The notes: a model not told the origin generated them from the sequence alone. A DNA stretch of 64,000 bases from Flagellimonas amoyensis (GCF_003058265.1 NZ_QBUK01000002.1:392972-456971); one strand, 5' to 3'; counted from the stretch's first letter, positions 49,146 through 58,314 are shown. Numbers and translations: made by a program.

Positions 49146-50420
49146 TTGGGCAAACCAAACAATACCAATATAAAATTGAAGACTCCATATCACAAATACA
49201 TCCCTTGGGTGGTCCTATTCCTGCTATGTCAAGGGATTTGGGCCAAAACCTGGACGATTTGCACTACCTGTGAGCACAGCTCCATCAAGCAGACCATACG
49301 ACTGGCCAATGCCCATGACACCCTGTTGATCCAAAAGGGGACCTATCGGGAATATGAGGTCGTGGTGGACAAACCCTTGGTCATCAAAGGAGTGGACTAT
49401 CCCATTGTGGATGGTGAAAAAAAAGGGGAAATTTTCCAGATCCAATCGGACGGTGTGACCCTTGATGGTCTGTTCATTATCAATGTGGGGGTCAGCTATA
49501 CCAAGGACAATGCGGCCATACGGGTGATCCGGAGCAAGGATTTTCGTATCCAGAACATGGTTTTGGAACAATTGTTCTTCGGCATCTATCTGGAAAAATC
49601 TTCCCATGGAAAGGTGTACCACAATCGAATCATTGGAGAGGCGGTGGACGAATACAATTCGGGGAACGGTATCCAGTTGTGGTATTCCTCGGATATAGAA
49701 GTGATCAAAAACCATGTCCAAGGAACGCGTGATGGCATTTATCTGGAGTTTTCCGATCGGATCACCATTACGGAGAACACCAGTATGGACAATCTCCGAT
49801 ATGGGCTTCATTTCATGTTTTCCAACCATGATGTCTATACCCAAAACACCTTTGAAAACAACGGCGCCGGTGTTGCGGTCATGTTCTCCAAGTTCATCAC
49901 CATGAAGGACAACACTTTTCGAAAAAACTGGGGAACCGCTGCTTACGGCATGTTGTTGAAGGAAATCAATGATGCAGAGATTGTTGGAAACACCTTTGAG
50001 GAAAACACCATCGGAATCAACATCGAGGGATCAAACCGAATTGAGTACACCAATAACGATTTTATAGCAAACGGTTGGGCCATTAGGGTGATAGGGGCCT
50101 GCTATACCAATAGTTTTAGGGGCAACAATTTTCTGTACAACTCCTTTGACATTTCCTATAACAGCAAACTGAACGACAATGTGTTCGAGGGCAACTTTTG
50201 GAGTGGCTATACCGGATACGATCTGGACAAGGATGGTATCGGGGATGTGCCCTACCGTCCGGTCAAGCTCTTTTCGTATGTAGTGAACCGCACACCGGAG
50301 ACCATTGTCCTGTTGCGGAGCCTTTTCATGGATATCATTGATTTCTCCGAAAGGGTCTCCCCGGTGTTCACCCCGGACAATTTAAAAGATGCCCAACCTT
50401 TAATGAAAATACGATCATGA
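49146..50420 (+). CDS. nosD: NosD, periplasmic copper-insertion protein
   Basis: 424 residues with a signal peptide (about 18-34) and a right-handed beta-helix of CASH/NosD repeats (e.g. NGIQLWYSSDIEVIKNH, GIYLEFSDRITITENTS). NosD works with the NosFY ABC complex and NosL to load the Cu sites of NosZ. The start must be TTG at 49146: a stop lies in frame at 49128 and the first in-frame ATG is 140 codons later, within the repeats. AAGG lies about 8 bases before the TTG. Overlaps nosF (ATGA). Confidence 0.93.
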   Translation: MGKPNNTNIKLKTPYHKYIPWVVLFLLCQGIWAKTWTICTTCEHSSIKQTIRLANAHDTLLIQKGTYREYEVVVDKPLVIKGVDYPIVDGEKKGEIFQIQSDGVTLDGLFIINVGVSYTKDNAAIRVIRSKDFRIQNMVLEQLFFGIYLEKSSHGKVYHNRIIGEAVDEYNSGNGIQLWYSSDIEVIKNHVQGTRDGIYLEFSDRITITENTSMDNLRYGLHFMFSNHDVYTQNTFENNGAGVAVMFSKFITMKDNTFRKNWGTAAYGMLLKEINDAEIVGNTFEENTIGINIEGSNRIEYTNNDFIANGWAIRVIGACYTNSFRGNNFLYNSFDISYNSKLNDNVFEGNFWSGYTGYDLDKDGIGDVPYRPVKLFSYVVNRTPETIVLLRSLFMDIIDFSERVSPVFTPDNLKDAQPLMKIRS

Positions 50421-51130
50421 CCATAACGATAAAAGACCTTCATAAACAATTTGGCAAGAACCAGGTATTGAAAGGTGTCGACCTGACCATAGACAAGGGC
50501 CAGATCTATGCCATTTTGGGCCCTAACGGTTCGGGAAAGACCACCTTGATCAAGAGTATCCTGGGAATGGTGCTTCCTGATAAGGGTCACATAACTGTGC
50601 TGGACAAGCCTATCAAAAAACAATGGAAGTACCGCAAGCAGATCGATTACCTTCCCCAAATAGCCAACTTTCCACCGAACATCAAAGTGAAGGAGCTTAT
50701 CCATATGATCAAGGACCTACGGAACAGTCCCAGTGCTGAAAAGGAATTAATAGACCTCTTTGGCCTTGGCCCCTTTCTGGATAAAAAACTGTCCACCCTC
50801 TCCGGGGGAACCAAACAAAAGGTGAACATTGTACTGACCTTTATGTTCGAAAGCCCCTTGCTCATTCTCGATGAACCGACGACGGGTCTGGACCCCATGG
50901 CCCTGATTCGTTTGAAGGAATTGATCCAACGGGAGAAGGCCCAGGGTAAGACCATCTTGATCACCTCCCACATCATGCAGTTTGTAGAGGAAATGGCTGA
51001 TAAGATCCTGTATCTGTTGGAAGGGGAAATCTATTTCAAAGGGAACATCAAGGAACTTTTGGAACAAACGGGAGCACCTGATTTTGAACATGCCATTGCG
51101 GCCCTAACAACCACTGGAAGCCATGCTTAA
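50417..51130 (+). CDS. nosF: NosF, ABC ATPase for NosZ maturation
   Basis: 237 residues. Walker A GPNGSGKTTLI, signature LSGGTKQKV, Walker B LLILDEPTTGLDP, switch ITSHIMQF. With NosY it powers the NosD complex. Its start overlaps the nosD stop by four bases and its stop overlaps the nosY start by eight. Confidence 0.95.
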   Translation: MTITIKDLHKQFGKNQVLKGVDLTIDKGQIYAILGPNGSGKTTLIKSILGMVLPDKGHITVLDKPIKKQWKYRKQIDYLPQIANFPPNIKVKELIHMIKDLRNSPSAEKELIDLFGLGPFLDKKLSTLSGGTKQKVNIVLTFMFESPLLILDEPTTGLDPMALIRLKELIQREKAQGKTILITSHIMQFVEEMADKILYLLEGEIYFKGNIKELLEQTGAPDFEHAIAALTTTGSHA

Positions 51131-51905
51131 GATTCTTAAATACAGTTTTTTCGACCTTATCCGCAGCCGTTGGAGCTACGTTTATTTTTTGTTCTACCTT
51201 ACCTTGGGTTTTGTCCTGTTGTTCCTGAACAACGATGTCTCCAAGGCCGTGATCACCCTGATGAACGTGATCATTGTCCTGATCCCTTTGATAGGGACGA
51301 TTTTCGGGGTGATGTACTACTACAATTCCCGGGAGTTCACGGAACTCCTTTTGGCGCAGCCCATCAAACGCAGTTCCATTTTTATGGGGCAATATTTCGG
51401 GGTGGCGGGCTCGCTGACCCTGAGCCTTGTCCTGGGCCTGGGCATTCCCTTTGTGCTCTATGGCCTTTTGCGGAGCAATGCCATCTTTGATTTCACCCTA
51501 TTGTTGGTCACCGGTGCCTTTTTGACCTTTATTTTTGTGGGGCTGTCCTTTGTGATCGCCATTTCCAACGAAAACAAGATCAAGGGATTTGGGTACGCCG
51601 TACTGCTGTGGCTCTTTTTGGCCGTGGTCTATGATGGGCTCTTCCTGATGTCGCTCATCGTTTTTGAGGAATATCCCTTGGACACCTTTTCCCTGGTGGC
51701 GACCATGCTCAACCCCATTGATCTTTCGAGAATCTTGATACTGTTGAAATTGGACATTTCTGCCCTGTTGGGGTACACCGGGGCCATTTTTAAAAAATTC
51801 TTCGGTACCGACCTTGGCTTTCTGGTCTCCATGGGCATCCTATTGTTATGGACCGTGATGCCCATTTTGGGACTGGGCCATAAGGCCAAGAGAAAGGACT
51901 TTTAA
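51123..51905 (+). CDS. nosY: NosY, ABC permease for NosZ maturation
   Basis: 260 residues, six membrane helices (about 20-40, 48-68, 97-120, 130-152, 160-182, 230-250), with the NosY family stretch YYYNSREFTELLLAQPI near 62-78. Inner-membrane partner of NosF. A 33-bp gap precedes the next gene, which may be co-transcribed. Confidence 0.93.
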   Translation: MLKILKYSFFDLIRSRWSYVYFLFYLTLGFVLLFLNNDVSKAVITLMNVIIVLIPLIGTIFGVMYYYNSREFTELLLAQPIKRSSIFMGQYFGVAGSLTLSLVLGLGIPFVLYGLLRSNAIFDFTLLLVTGAFLTFIFVGLSFVIAISNENKIKGFGYAVLLWLFLAVVYDGLFLMSLIVFEEYPLDTFSLVATMLNPIDLSRILILLKLDISALLGYTGAIFKKFFGTDLGFLVSMGILLLWTVMPILGLGHKAKRKDF

Positions 51906-51938
51906 GGTCAACACAATGGTTTTCATAAATGAAGCAGC

Positions 51939-53141
51939 ATGAAGGACAGCATATATCAACGACATATTCGGGTCGCCATGGTTTATTTTGCCATTGCCAC
52001 CCTGTTGGGCATCCTGCTCCGCTTCTACCCCATAATCCCTTTTGACTTCAATTACAGGTATGTGGTCCATGCCCATTCACACATTGCGTTATTGGGTTGG
52101 GTGTATGTGGCACTGACTACCTTGATTCACTGTTCTTTTGTGAAAAAGGACGCTGCCAGTAAGCGGTATGGGACCATCTTTTGGGCCACCCAGATCACTT
52201 TGATCGGGATGTTGCTCACCTTCCCGTTCCAAGGCTATGCCCTGTTCTCGATCATCTTTTCCACCTTGTTCCTGATCGTGTCCTATGTGTTCTTCCATCA
52301 TTTCTCCAAGCATATCGACCCAAAATTTGGGAACAGTAATGCCCTAAAGTGCATCAAGGCTGCCCTTTGGTACATGGTCACCTCCAGTTTTGGCCCTTGG
52401 GCCCTTGGGGTCATCATGGCCACTTTGGGTGCCCAATCCATTTGGTACCGGTTGGCCATTTATTTTTATCTCCATTTCCAATACAATGGTTGGATGCTCC
52501 TGGCCTTGATCGGGCTGTTCCTCTTTGCGATGGAACGGTGCGGCACGGCGATACCCCAAAAAAGTTTTATGCGGTTTTTTTGGATATTGAACGCAGGGGT
52601 CGTACTCACCTTTTTTCTCTCCACACTGTGGACACGACCCTCACCGGGGTTTTATGTCCTAGGGGGAATCGGGGCCCTGGCCCAGTGCTGTGCCTTTGTC
52701 CTTTTATGGGTCCTGGCCAAAAAGGGGAACCTTGTTCAGCAGTTATCAATAATCCAGTATTTGCTGCTCCGGACAGTGATGGTATTGGTAGGTATAAAAA
52801 TAATTTTACAACTGCTGACCTCCCTCCCCTATTTTGCCCAGATGGCGGTCATCCATCTCGATCTTACCATTGGGTATCTGCACCTGACCTTTTTGGGGGT
52901 GATCAGCATGGGGCTCTTCTTTTTCATGGATCATTTTGGCCTGTTCCGAATAACGAAAAGACCCTTTCTCCTGTATGTATTGGGATTCCTGATCACCGAA
53001 TCCCTCATTTTTTACAAAGGACTCGCTGCCTGGCAACACTGGGTGGTCTTCAACCGATATACCGAAATTCTGGCATGGGGCAGTCTTTTCATCCCATTGG
53101 GCCTGCTCATCATGTTGGCACGGAACCGTGCCAAGACCTAG
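51939..53141 (+). CDS. Twelve-helix membrane protein, heme-copper-oxidase subunit I-like
   Basis: 400 residues, about twelve membrane helices. Helix 2 reads YVVHAHSHIALLGWVYVAL: the H-x-H-x-x-x-LLGW pattern of heme-binding helix II in cbb3/NOR-type subunit I proteins. Helix 6 has YFYLHFQYNGW, and helix 10 GYLHLTFLGVISMG with a later DHF. So a low-spin heme is possible; a full CuB or FeB ligand set is not evident. It could be NnrS-like or a degenerate oxidase subunit. It sits between nosY and the NO-stress regulator gene. I do not recognise it more closely. Confidence 0.6.
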   Translation: MKDSIYQRHIRVAMVYFAIATLLGILLRFYPIIPFDFNYRYVVHAHSHIALLGWVYVALTTLIHCSFVKKDAASKRYGTIFWATQITLIGMLLTFPFQGYALFSIIFSTLFLIVSYVFFHHFSKHIDPKFGNSNALKCIKAALWYMVTSSFGPWALGVIMATLGAQSIWYRLAIYFYLHFQYNGWMLLALIGLFLFAMERCGTAIPQKSFMRFFWILNAGVVLTFFLSTLWTRPSPGFYVLGGIGALAQCCAFVLLWVLAKKGNLVQQLSIIQYLLLRTVMVLVGIKIILQLLTSLPYFAQMAVIHLDLTIGYLHLTFLGVISMGLFFFMDHFGLFRITKRPFLLYVLGFLITESLIFYKGLAAWQHWVVFNRYTEILAWGSLFIPLGLLIMLARNRAKT

Positions 53142-53212
53142 GCCTTTTGTCCATTATATCCGATATTCACAGAATCCCGTATATTTGAGATTTTGAACTT
53201 TTAGGAAAATTA

Positions 53213-53256
53213 TAATTCGGACAAATTTGTCCGAATTAAGTGATTTACTATCTTTG
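53213..53256 (+). promoter_or_regulatory. Operator B1 and promoter of Rrf2-B
   Basis: A perfect palindrome with 13-bp arms, TAATTCGGACAAA and its complement (53213-53238). The promoter TTTG (53226) - 19 bases - TATCTTTG (53249-53256) has its -33 element inside the palindrome, so the bound protein should block it: autorepression. Confidence 0.75.
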
Positions 53257-53274
53257 TAACGTAAAGACATTTGT

Positions 53275-53709
53275 ATGTTTTCAAAAGCCTGTGAATATGG
53301 TATTCGGGCAGCGGTCTATGTAGCGCTGCAATCCTTGGAGGGAAGACGTGTAAGTGTCAATGAGATTGCCGAGGAAATCGATTCCCCCATTGCGTTCACT
53401 GCCAAGATCCTGCAACAGCTCACAAGAAGCAAGGTCATCCATTCCGTCAAGGGTCCCACGGGAGGCTTTGAAATTGAACGGACCGACATGGATACGGTAA
53501 AATTGAGCATGATCGTCCATGCCATCGATGGGGATGATATCTATGTGGGCTGTGGTCTGGGCCTCAAGGAATGTAATGCCAAAAAACCCTGTCCCCTGCA
53601 TGATAAGTTTGTGGCCATCCGCACCGACCTGAAAAAGATGTTGGAAAGCACGAGCCTGTACGAACTGGCAACGGGATTGGAAGTGGGACTGACCTATTTG
53701 AAGCGCTAA
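53275..53709 (+). CDS. Rrf2-family regulator B (NsrR-like, NO-responsive candidate)
   Basis: 144 residues. Same fold as Rrf2-A, with C93, C100 and C106 in GCGLGLKECNAKKPCPLH (C-x6-C-x5-C) and HTH FTAKILQQLTRSKVIHSVKG. A perfect palindrome covers its promoter, and copies of the operator core (GGACAA-N4-RTCCG) precede Ric (53729) and the truncated hemoglobin gene (61630). That target set, Fe-S repair and hemoglobin, is that of NsrR, whose [4Fe-4S] cluster reacts with NO. Functional name is inference. Confidence 0.88.
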   Translation: MFSKACEYGIRAAVYVALQSLEGRRVSVNEIAEEIDSPIAFTAKILQQLTRSKVIHSVKGPTGGFEIERTDMDTVKLSMIVHAIDGDDIYVGCGLGLKECNAKKPCPLHDKFVAIRTDLKKMLESTSLYELATGLEVGLTYLKR

Positions 53710-53728
53710 AAAAATTTAAAAAAATAAA

Positions 53729-53743
53729 GGACAATTTTATCCG
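53729..53743 (+). promoter_or_regulatory. Operator B2 (Ric gene)
   Basis: GGACAATTTTATCCG, 27 bp before the ATG of the di-iron repair protein. Matches B1 core at all but two positions and continues AATTATAA as B1 does (AATTA). Confidence 0.65.
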
Positions 53744-53770
53744 AATTATAACATAATAAATTATAGTATC

Positions 53771-54499
53771 ATGAACCCTACCTTGGAAAAAACAGTGGGC
53801 CAGATGGTGGCCGAGGATTACCGTACCGCCCAGATATTTAAGAGCCACAAGATCGATTTTTGCTGTAAGGGCAACCGGACCCTCCAGGAAGTTGCAGAAA
53901 AAAAAGGGCTGGACACGAAAACCCTCCTGAAGGAACTGGGTGAGGTCCAAAACAGGGACCAAGGTGATGGGCCGGATTTCAATACATGGCCCTTGGACCT
54001 CTTGGTCGACTACATCGAAAAAAAGCACCATCGCTATGTGGAACAGCAAATCCCCATTTTAAAACAGTATCTCAACAAGCTGTGCCATGTACACGGTAAC
54101 CGACATCCAGAGCTGTTCGGGATTTTTGAACATTTCAGCGGTTCTGCCGGGGAACTGGCCATGCACATGAAAAAAGAGGAACTGATCCTCTTCCCTTGGA
54201 TCTGTAAATTGGTCGATGCAACACCTGATGGAAAGACTTTGGAACGACCTCGATTTGGTACGGTGGCCAACCCCATCCAAATGATGATGGAGGAGCACGA
54301 CAACGAAGGGGAACGGTTCCGAAAAATCGCTGCCTTGAGCGGTGACTATACCCCTCCTGCGGATGCCTGTAACACCTACCGGGTCACCTTTTCCCTACTG
54401 CAGGAATTTGAGGAAGACCTCCACCGTCACATCCATTTGGAGAACAACATCCTGTTCCCCAAGGCGGAAATCCTGGAAAAAAAATTGCTCAGTAACTAA
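53771..54499 (+). CDS. ric: Iron-sulfur cluster repair di-iron protein (Ric/ScdA/YtfE)
   Basis: 242 residues. N-terminal DUF542 with KIDFCCKGNRTLQE (C31, C32) followed by a hemerythrin domain with iron ligands in HHRYVEQQ (about 84), HPELFGIFEHF, HMKKEELILF, MMEEHDNEG and HRHIHLENNILFP. Repairs Fe-S clusters damaged by NO or peroxide; also proposed to bind NO. First gene of an NsrR-type unit with operator B2. Seven bp before the next gene. Confidence 0.95.
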   Translation: MNPTLEKTVGQMVAEDYRTAQIFKSHKIDFCCKGNRTLQEVAEKKGLDTKTLLKELGEVQNRDQGDGPDFNTWPLDLLVDYIEKKHHRYVEQQIPILKQYLNKLCHVHGNRHPELFGIFEHFSGSAGELAMHMKKEELILFPWICKLVDATPDGKTLERPRFGTVANPIQMMMEEHDNEGERFRKIAALSGDYTPPADACNTYRVTFSLLQEFEEDLHRHIHLENNILFPKAEILEKKLLSN

Positions 54500-54506
54500 A
54501 AACGAG

Positions 54507-54968
54507 ATGGCACGTACCCCCATCAAACGCCACCAGGCCCTTCAGGGCCTTAGCCGTGAACACCATCATGGCCTGCTCCTGTGTTGGAAAATTCGAACGG
54601 GCCTTTCAAAAAAAGTGGCACCGGAACGGATAAAACAATACACGGACTGGTTTTACAGGACCTATCTGGTCCCCCACTTTGAGCTGGAAGAGCAGCACAT
54701 TTTCCCCATACTGGGACAGGAGCATCCTTGGATCAAGAGGGCCCTTGCCGACCACCGAAGGTTGACCCGGCTGTTCAGTTCGCCCCATGCCACCCTAAAG
54801 ACACTGGGGCAGATCGAGGAGGAATTGGAACGCCATATCCGTTTTGAGGAGCGCGAACTGTTCAACCACCTCCAAGAAGTGGCCCAAGAGGCCCAAATGG
54901 ACATCATAGAAAAACACCATCACCATGAAAAATTCAAGGACAATACCCATGACCCATTCTGGAACTGA
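54507..54968 (+). CDS. Hemerythrin HHE domain protein
   Basis: 153 residues from ATG 54507 (MARTPIKRH), 7 bp after the ric stop; longer frames overlap ric. HHE helices with ligands in REHHHGLLLC, HFELEEQHIFP, DHRRLTRLF and HIRFEERELF, so a di-iron, O2- or NO-binding centre is likely. The C-terminus is His-rich (EKHHHHEKF). The stop lies inside the start of the next gene. Confidence 0.88.
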   Translation: MARTPIKRHQALQGLSREHHHGLLLCWKIRTGLSKKVAPERIKQYTDWFYRTYLVPHFELEEQHIFPILGQEHPWIKRALADHRRLTRLFSSPHATLKTLGQIEEELERHIRFEERELFNHLQEVAQEAQMDIIEKHHHHEKFKDNTHDPFWN

Positions 54969-55272
54969 GCACAGGACGAACCCATTGAAGCGCATACACG
55001 AACGCATGTTCCTGGAATACAGGAAAGGTCAGATGGGTTATGCCACCATTGCCATCATAGGTCAGAGCTGTTTGGGCTCGGCAGCGGCCATGGTACTGTT
55101 GATGGGAACCCTGGACACAGCGGCCCAGATGATCCTGCTTTTCTTTGTGACCATCTTCTGCATGGCATTCAACGGGGCGGTATTGGCCCAATTAAAACCT
55201 TTGGCCACCTTTAATCTATTGATCATGAGCGTGGTGTTCAACACCTTGGTCATCCTGTTCCATATCATTTAG
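54949..55272 (+). CDS. Small three-helix membrane protein
   Basis: 107 residues from ATG 54949 with AAGGA upstream; ATG 54925 is an alternative and both overlap the hemerythrin gene. Three hydrophobic helices at about 33-55, 60-80 and 85-104. Not recognised. As third gene of the Ric unit it may take part in the NO response. Flavobacterial NO-stress operons often contain such small membrane proteins. Confidence 0.7.
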   Translation: MTHSGTEHRTNPLKRIHERMFLEYRKGQMGYATIAIIGQSCLGSAAAMVLLMGTLDTAAQMILLFFVTIFCMAFNGAVLAQLKPLATFNLLIMSVVFNTLVILFHII

Positions 55273-55397
55273 GCTTCCGGCCCCTCATGGTATTATGGTC
55301 CATGGATCTACTGGCCATTCCCCTTCCCATTTGACCTTTGGGAACGGGACATGGCCATTTTGCATCCTCTTCAAAAGTTAATTCTCGGTAATAAATG

Positions 55398-55419
55398 ATA
55401 AAAAGGTCATTTTATTGTT
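55398..55419 (+). promoter_or_regulatory. Operator C1 (nrdG-nrdD promoter)
   Basis: ATAAAAAGG-TCATTTTATTGTT; one base differs over 22 from C2 (58346). A TAACTTTC -7-like element follows at 55434, so the box would overlap the -33 region. The leader is about 70 nt. Confidence 0.6.
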
Positions 55420-55511
55420 AATAACTCCCTTTATAACTTTCAACGGATCGATCCCATGCAAAAAACCCTTGGTCTAATTTTATACAACATCAAAACCCAA
55501 ATGTCCCGCAT

Positions 55512-55961
55512 ATGTTCTGTCACGATTTTCAGGTAGTGCTCCAAGAGGTTCCCGGGGAGATCAGTCTTTGTTTTTCCATCTCGGGCTGCCCCTTGCGTTG
55601 TGAGGGCTGCCACTCCCCTTTTTTATGGAAGGAAGGAATCGGTACCAGGCTTACATCCGAGTATTTCCAAAAACGCTTGGACCAATATACCGGTTTTGCA
55701 AGCTGTGTGCTCTTCATGGGAGGTGAATGGCATCCCGCGACACTGGTGGAACGTCTGAAACATGCCCGGCAACAGGGCTACAGGACATGCCTTTATACGG
55801 GTGCCGACCAGATCCCGCCCGAAATCCTCGAACACCTGACCTATATCAAGACGGGCAAGTGGGACAAGGACCTTGGGGGACTGGGGTGCAAGACCACCAA
55901 CCAGATCTTCCGTGAAGTCGGGACCAACAGAGTGCTCAACCATTTGTTTATCCGAAAATAA
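55512..55961 (+). CDS. nrdG: Anaerobic ribonucleotide reductase activase
   Basis: 149 residues, radical SAM. GCPLRCEGCHSP carries C26, C30, C33 for the [4Fe-4S] cluster; GEISLCFSISGCPLRC, MGGEWHP and KTGKWDKDLGG are further family marks. It makes the glycyl radical of NrdD using S-adenosylmethionine. Placed upstream of nrdD by nine bp (nrdD-nrdG order is more common). Operator C1 suggests control by Rrf2-C. Confidence 0.93.
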   Translation: MFCHDFQVVLQEVPGEISLCFSISGCPLRCEGCHSPFLWKEGIGTRLTSEYFQKRLDQYTGFASCVLFMGGEWHPATLVERLKHARQQGYRTCLYTGADQIPPEILEHLTYIKTGKWDKDLGGLGCKTTNQIFREVGTNRVLNHLFIRK

Positions 55962-55969
55962 TTTTCCAT

Positions 55970-57814
55970 ATGATACGACTTACTGACAAACAGATTGCCA
56001 AAAAACTGGCGTTCATCGACCATTACCTGCATTCCAACAATGCCGCGGACGGCTCCAAGGTCGACGCCAATGCGAATGTCACCTCCAAGAACATTGCCAC
56101 CATGGAGGCCGAGCTCAACAAGGACATCAATATCCAAGTGAACCGGGCCCTGGTCCAACAGAAGATCGCCTCCCTTTTCGGAAAGGACCTGGCCAACGAA
56201 TATGTGAGGCAGATAGAATCGCACGAGATCTACGCCCACGATGAGACCTCGTTAAAACCCTATTGTGCCTCCATAAGCATGTATCCCTTCCTATTGGACG
56301 GGCTGACCAAATTGGGCGGGGAAAGTCTGGCCCCAAAACACTTGGAAAGCTTTTGCGGGGAATTCGTCAATTTAGTCTTTGCGGTAAGCTCCCAATTCGC
56401 AGGGGCCTTGGCCACCGTGGAATTCTTGATGTATTTTGACCACTTCGCGGCCAAGGACTATGGGCCCGACTATCTGGTGACACACAAGAACATCATTGCC
56501 AACCATTTGCAGCATGTCGTCTACGCCATCAACCAACCCGCCGCGGCCAGGGGCTACCAATCCGTGTTCTGGAACATTTCCATCTATGACAAACCCTACT
56601 TTGACAACATGTTCGGGGATTTTGTCTTTCCCGATATGGGCAGGCCCCAATGGGAAAGTGTCAAAAAGCTACAGGCCTTCTTCATGGATTGGTTCAACCA
56701 GGAACGCACCAAGGCCGTCCTCACCTTCCCTGTGGTCACCGCCGCCATGTTGACCAAGGACGGGGCACCTGTCGATACGGGGTTTACCGACCTATGTGCC
56801 CATGAACTGGGCAAGGGGAACTCCTTTTTTATCTACCAATCCGAAAATGCGGACAGTCTGGCTTCCTGCTGCCGCCTGCGCAATGAGATCAGCGACCACA
56901 CCTTTAGCTATTCCCTAGGGGCCGGAGGGGTTGCCACGGGCTCCATCAATGTCATCACCCTGAACATGAACCGCTTGGTACAGCAAGGGGCGGATATTGT
57001 GGAAGAGGTCCAAAAGGTCCACAAATACCAGGTCGCCTTTAGAAAGCTCATCGATGATTACGAAAGGGCGGGCATGTTGCCGGTGTACCATGCCGGATTG
57101 ATCTCCCTGGACAAGCAGTTCCTGACCGTGGGCATCAACGGTATGGTCGAGGCCGCGGAAAGCCAAGGCATCCAAGTCGGCAATAACGAAATGTACAAGG
57201 ACTTCGTCAACCGTTATCTCAAGGCCATCTACCAAGAGAACAGAAAGGCCCGGGAAACCTATGGGTATATGTTCAACACCGAATTCGTCCCCGCTGAGAA
57301 CCTGGGCGTCAAAAATGCCAAATGGGATCGGGAAGATGGACTTTTTGTCCCCCGGGACTGCTACAATTCCTATTTCTATGTCGTGGAGGATGAACGGACC
57401 AATGCCTTGGACAAGATTATATTGCACGGCAGGGAGACCATCCAATATTTGGACGGGGGGTCGGCACTCCATCTCAACCTAGAGGAAACCCCGAACCAAG
57501 AAGGGTTCAAAAAATTGATCCATGCCACGGCCAATGCCGGATGCAACTATTTTTGCTTCAATATCCGAATTACCATTTGCAACGATTGTGCCCATATCGA
57601 CAAACGCACCCTTTGGGAATGCAGTGCCTGCCATTCACAGGATGTGGACCATGCCACCCGGGTCATCGGGTACCTCAAACGGGTGTCCAATTTCAGTTCG
57701 GGAAGGCAAAAGGAACATACACTGCGGCATTACCATCTCGGGGAAAACAAATATCCCAAAAACTCCAACGGCAGCTTGGAACCCTTAAATGTATTGGAGA
57801 CGACAAGAGCCTGA
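55970..57814 (+). CDS. nrdD: Class III anaerobic ribonucleoside-triphosphate reductase
   Basis: Reduces NTPs to dNTPs without oxygen. 614 residues. It has no ATP-cone: the protein starts with the catalytic barrel (IRLTDKQIAKKLAFIDHYLH). Thiyl-radical loop Cys in SLASCCRLRNE near 305. Zn site near the C-terminus: CNDC (about 554) and CSACH (about 568), then ATRVIGYLKRVSNF with the glycyl radical Gly in VIGYL. The usual Gly after YL is Lys here. Lack of an ATP-cone is notable as a lone ATP-cone is fused to a nuclease at 29890-30732. Confidence 0.93.
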   Translation: MIRLTDKQIAKKLAFIDHYLHSNNAADGSKVDANANVTSKNIATMEAELNKDINIQVNRALVQQKIASLFGKDLANEYVRQIESHEIYAHDETSLKPYCASISMYPFLLDGLTKLGGESLAPKHLESFCGEFVNLVFAVSSQFAGALATVEFLMYFDHFAAKDYGPDYLVTHKNIIANHLQHVVYAINQPAAARGYQSVFWNISIYDKPYFDNMFGDFVFPDMGRPQWESVKKLQAFFMDWFNQERTKAVLTFPVVTAAMLTKDGAPVDTGFTDLCAHELGKGNSFFIYQSENADSLASCCRLRNEISDHTFSYSLGAGGVATGSINVITLNMNRLVQQGADIVEEVQKVHKYQVAFRKLIDDYERAGMLPVYHAGLISLDKQFLTVGINGMVEAAESQGIQVGNNEMYKDFVNRYLKAIYQENRKARETYGYMFNTEFVPAENLGVKNAKWDREDGLFVPRDCYNSYFYVVEDERTNALDKIILHGRETIQYLDGGSALHLNLEETPNQEGFKKLIHATANAGCNYFCFNIRITICNDCAHIDKRTLWECSACHSQDVDHATRVIGYLKRVSNFSSGRQKEHTLRHYHLGENKYPKNSNGSLEPLNVLETTRA

Positions 57815-57870
57815 ACGCTGGTCTTTGGCATCTGGATGAAAGTCGGAAAAATAATCAAATTGCCCCCCCT

Positions 57871-58314
57871 TTAATGGGACATCTTCAGGGATACGACTGT
57901 GCCATTGTCCTTGATCTCATCGATCAGTTGGGCTATGGTCCTCTCCTGGAAGTTGAACAGCATCTCCTTTTTGAAGGGGGACACCATATGGTGCACGGGA
58001 CAGGGATGTGCATCGTCACATTTGGAGAGCCCCAGGAAACATTCCTGGAACCTATGTTCCCCATCGATGCTCACAATGACCTGCCAAAGCGTATTTTTCC
58101 TGTCGTCATCGTCCAGAAAGAAACCGCCCCCGGGCCCTTTGGAAGAGGAAATCAATTTGTCCACGGTCAGGGTTCGGAGCAATTGTGCCAAAAATGCCTG
58201 GGGAATCTCCAGGGCATTGGCAATGGTCTTGGCCCCCAATTTTTTGTCGGCACTGCTGTGGATGGCCAAATATATCACGGCTCGTATGGCATATTTCCCG
58301 GCATTTGTGAGCAT
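57871..58314 (-). CDS. Rrf2-family regulator C (Fe-S motif)
   Basis: 147 residues from ATG 58314 (MLTNAGKYAIRAVIYLA, aligned with the other two); a GTG eight codons earlier is less likely. C92, C99 and C105 in ECFLGLSKCDDAHPCPVH (C-x6-C-x5-C). HTH region FLAQLLRTLTVDKLI. Located convergent to nrdD and divergent from nadA. Its promoter (TAGTTTTG, minus strand, 58338-58345) adjoins operator C2. Regulon by sites: itself, nrdG-nrdD, perhaps nadAB. Confidence 0.88.
   Translation of the reverse strand: MLTNAGKYAIRAVIYLAIHSSADKKLGAKTIANALEIPQAFLAQLLRTLTVDKLISSSKGPGGGFFLDDDDRKNTLWQVIVSIDGEHRFQECFLGLSKCDDAHPCPVHHMVSPFKKEMLFNFQERTIAQLIDEIKDNGTVVSLKMSH

Noticed and set aside
55273..55511. Possible small gene before nrdG
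   Set aside because: Two upstream ATGs (55456, 55501) lead to frames that stop within a few codons; the stretch is a promoter/leader.
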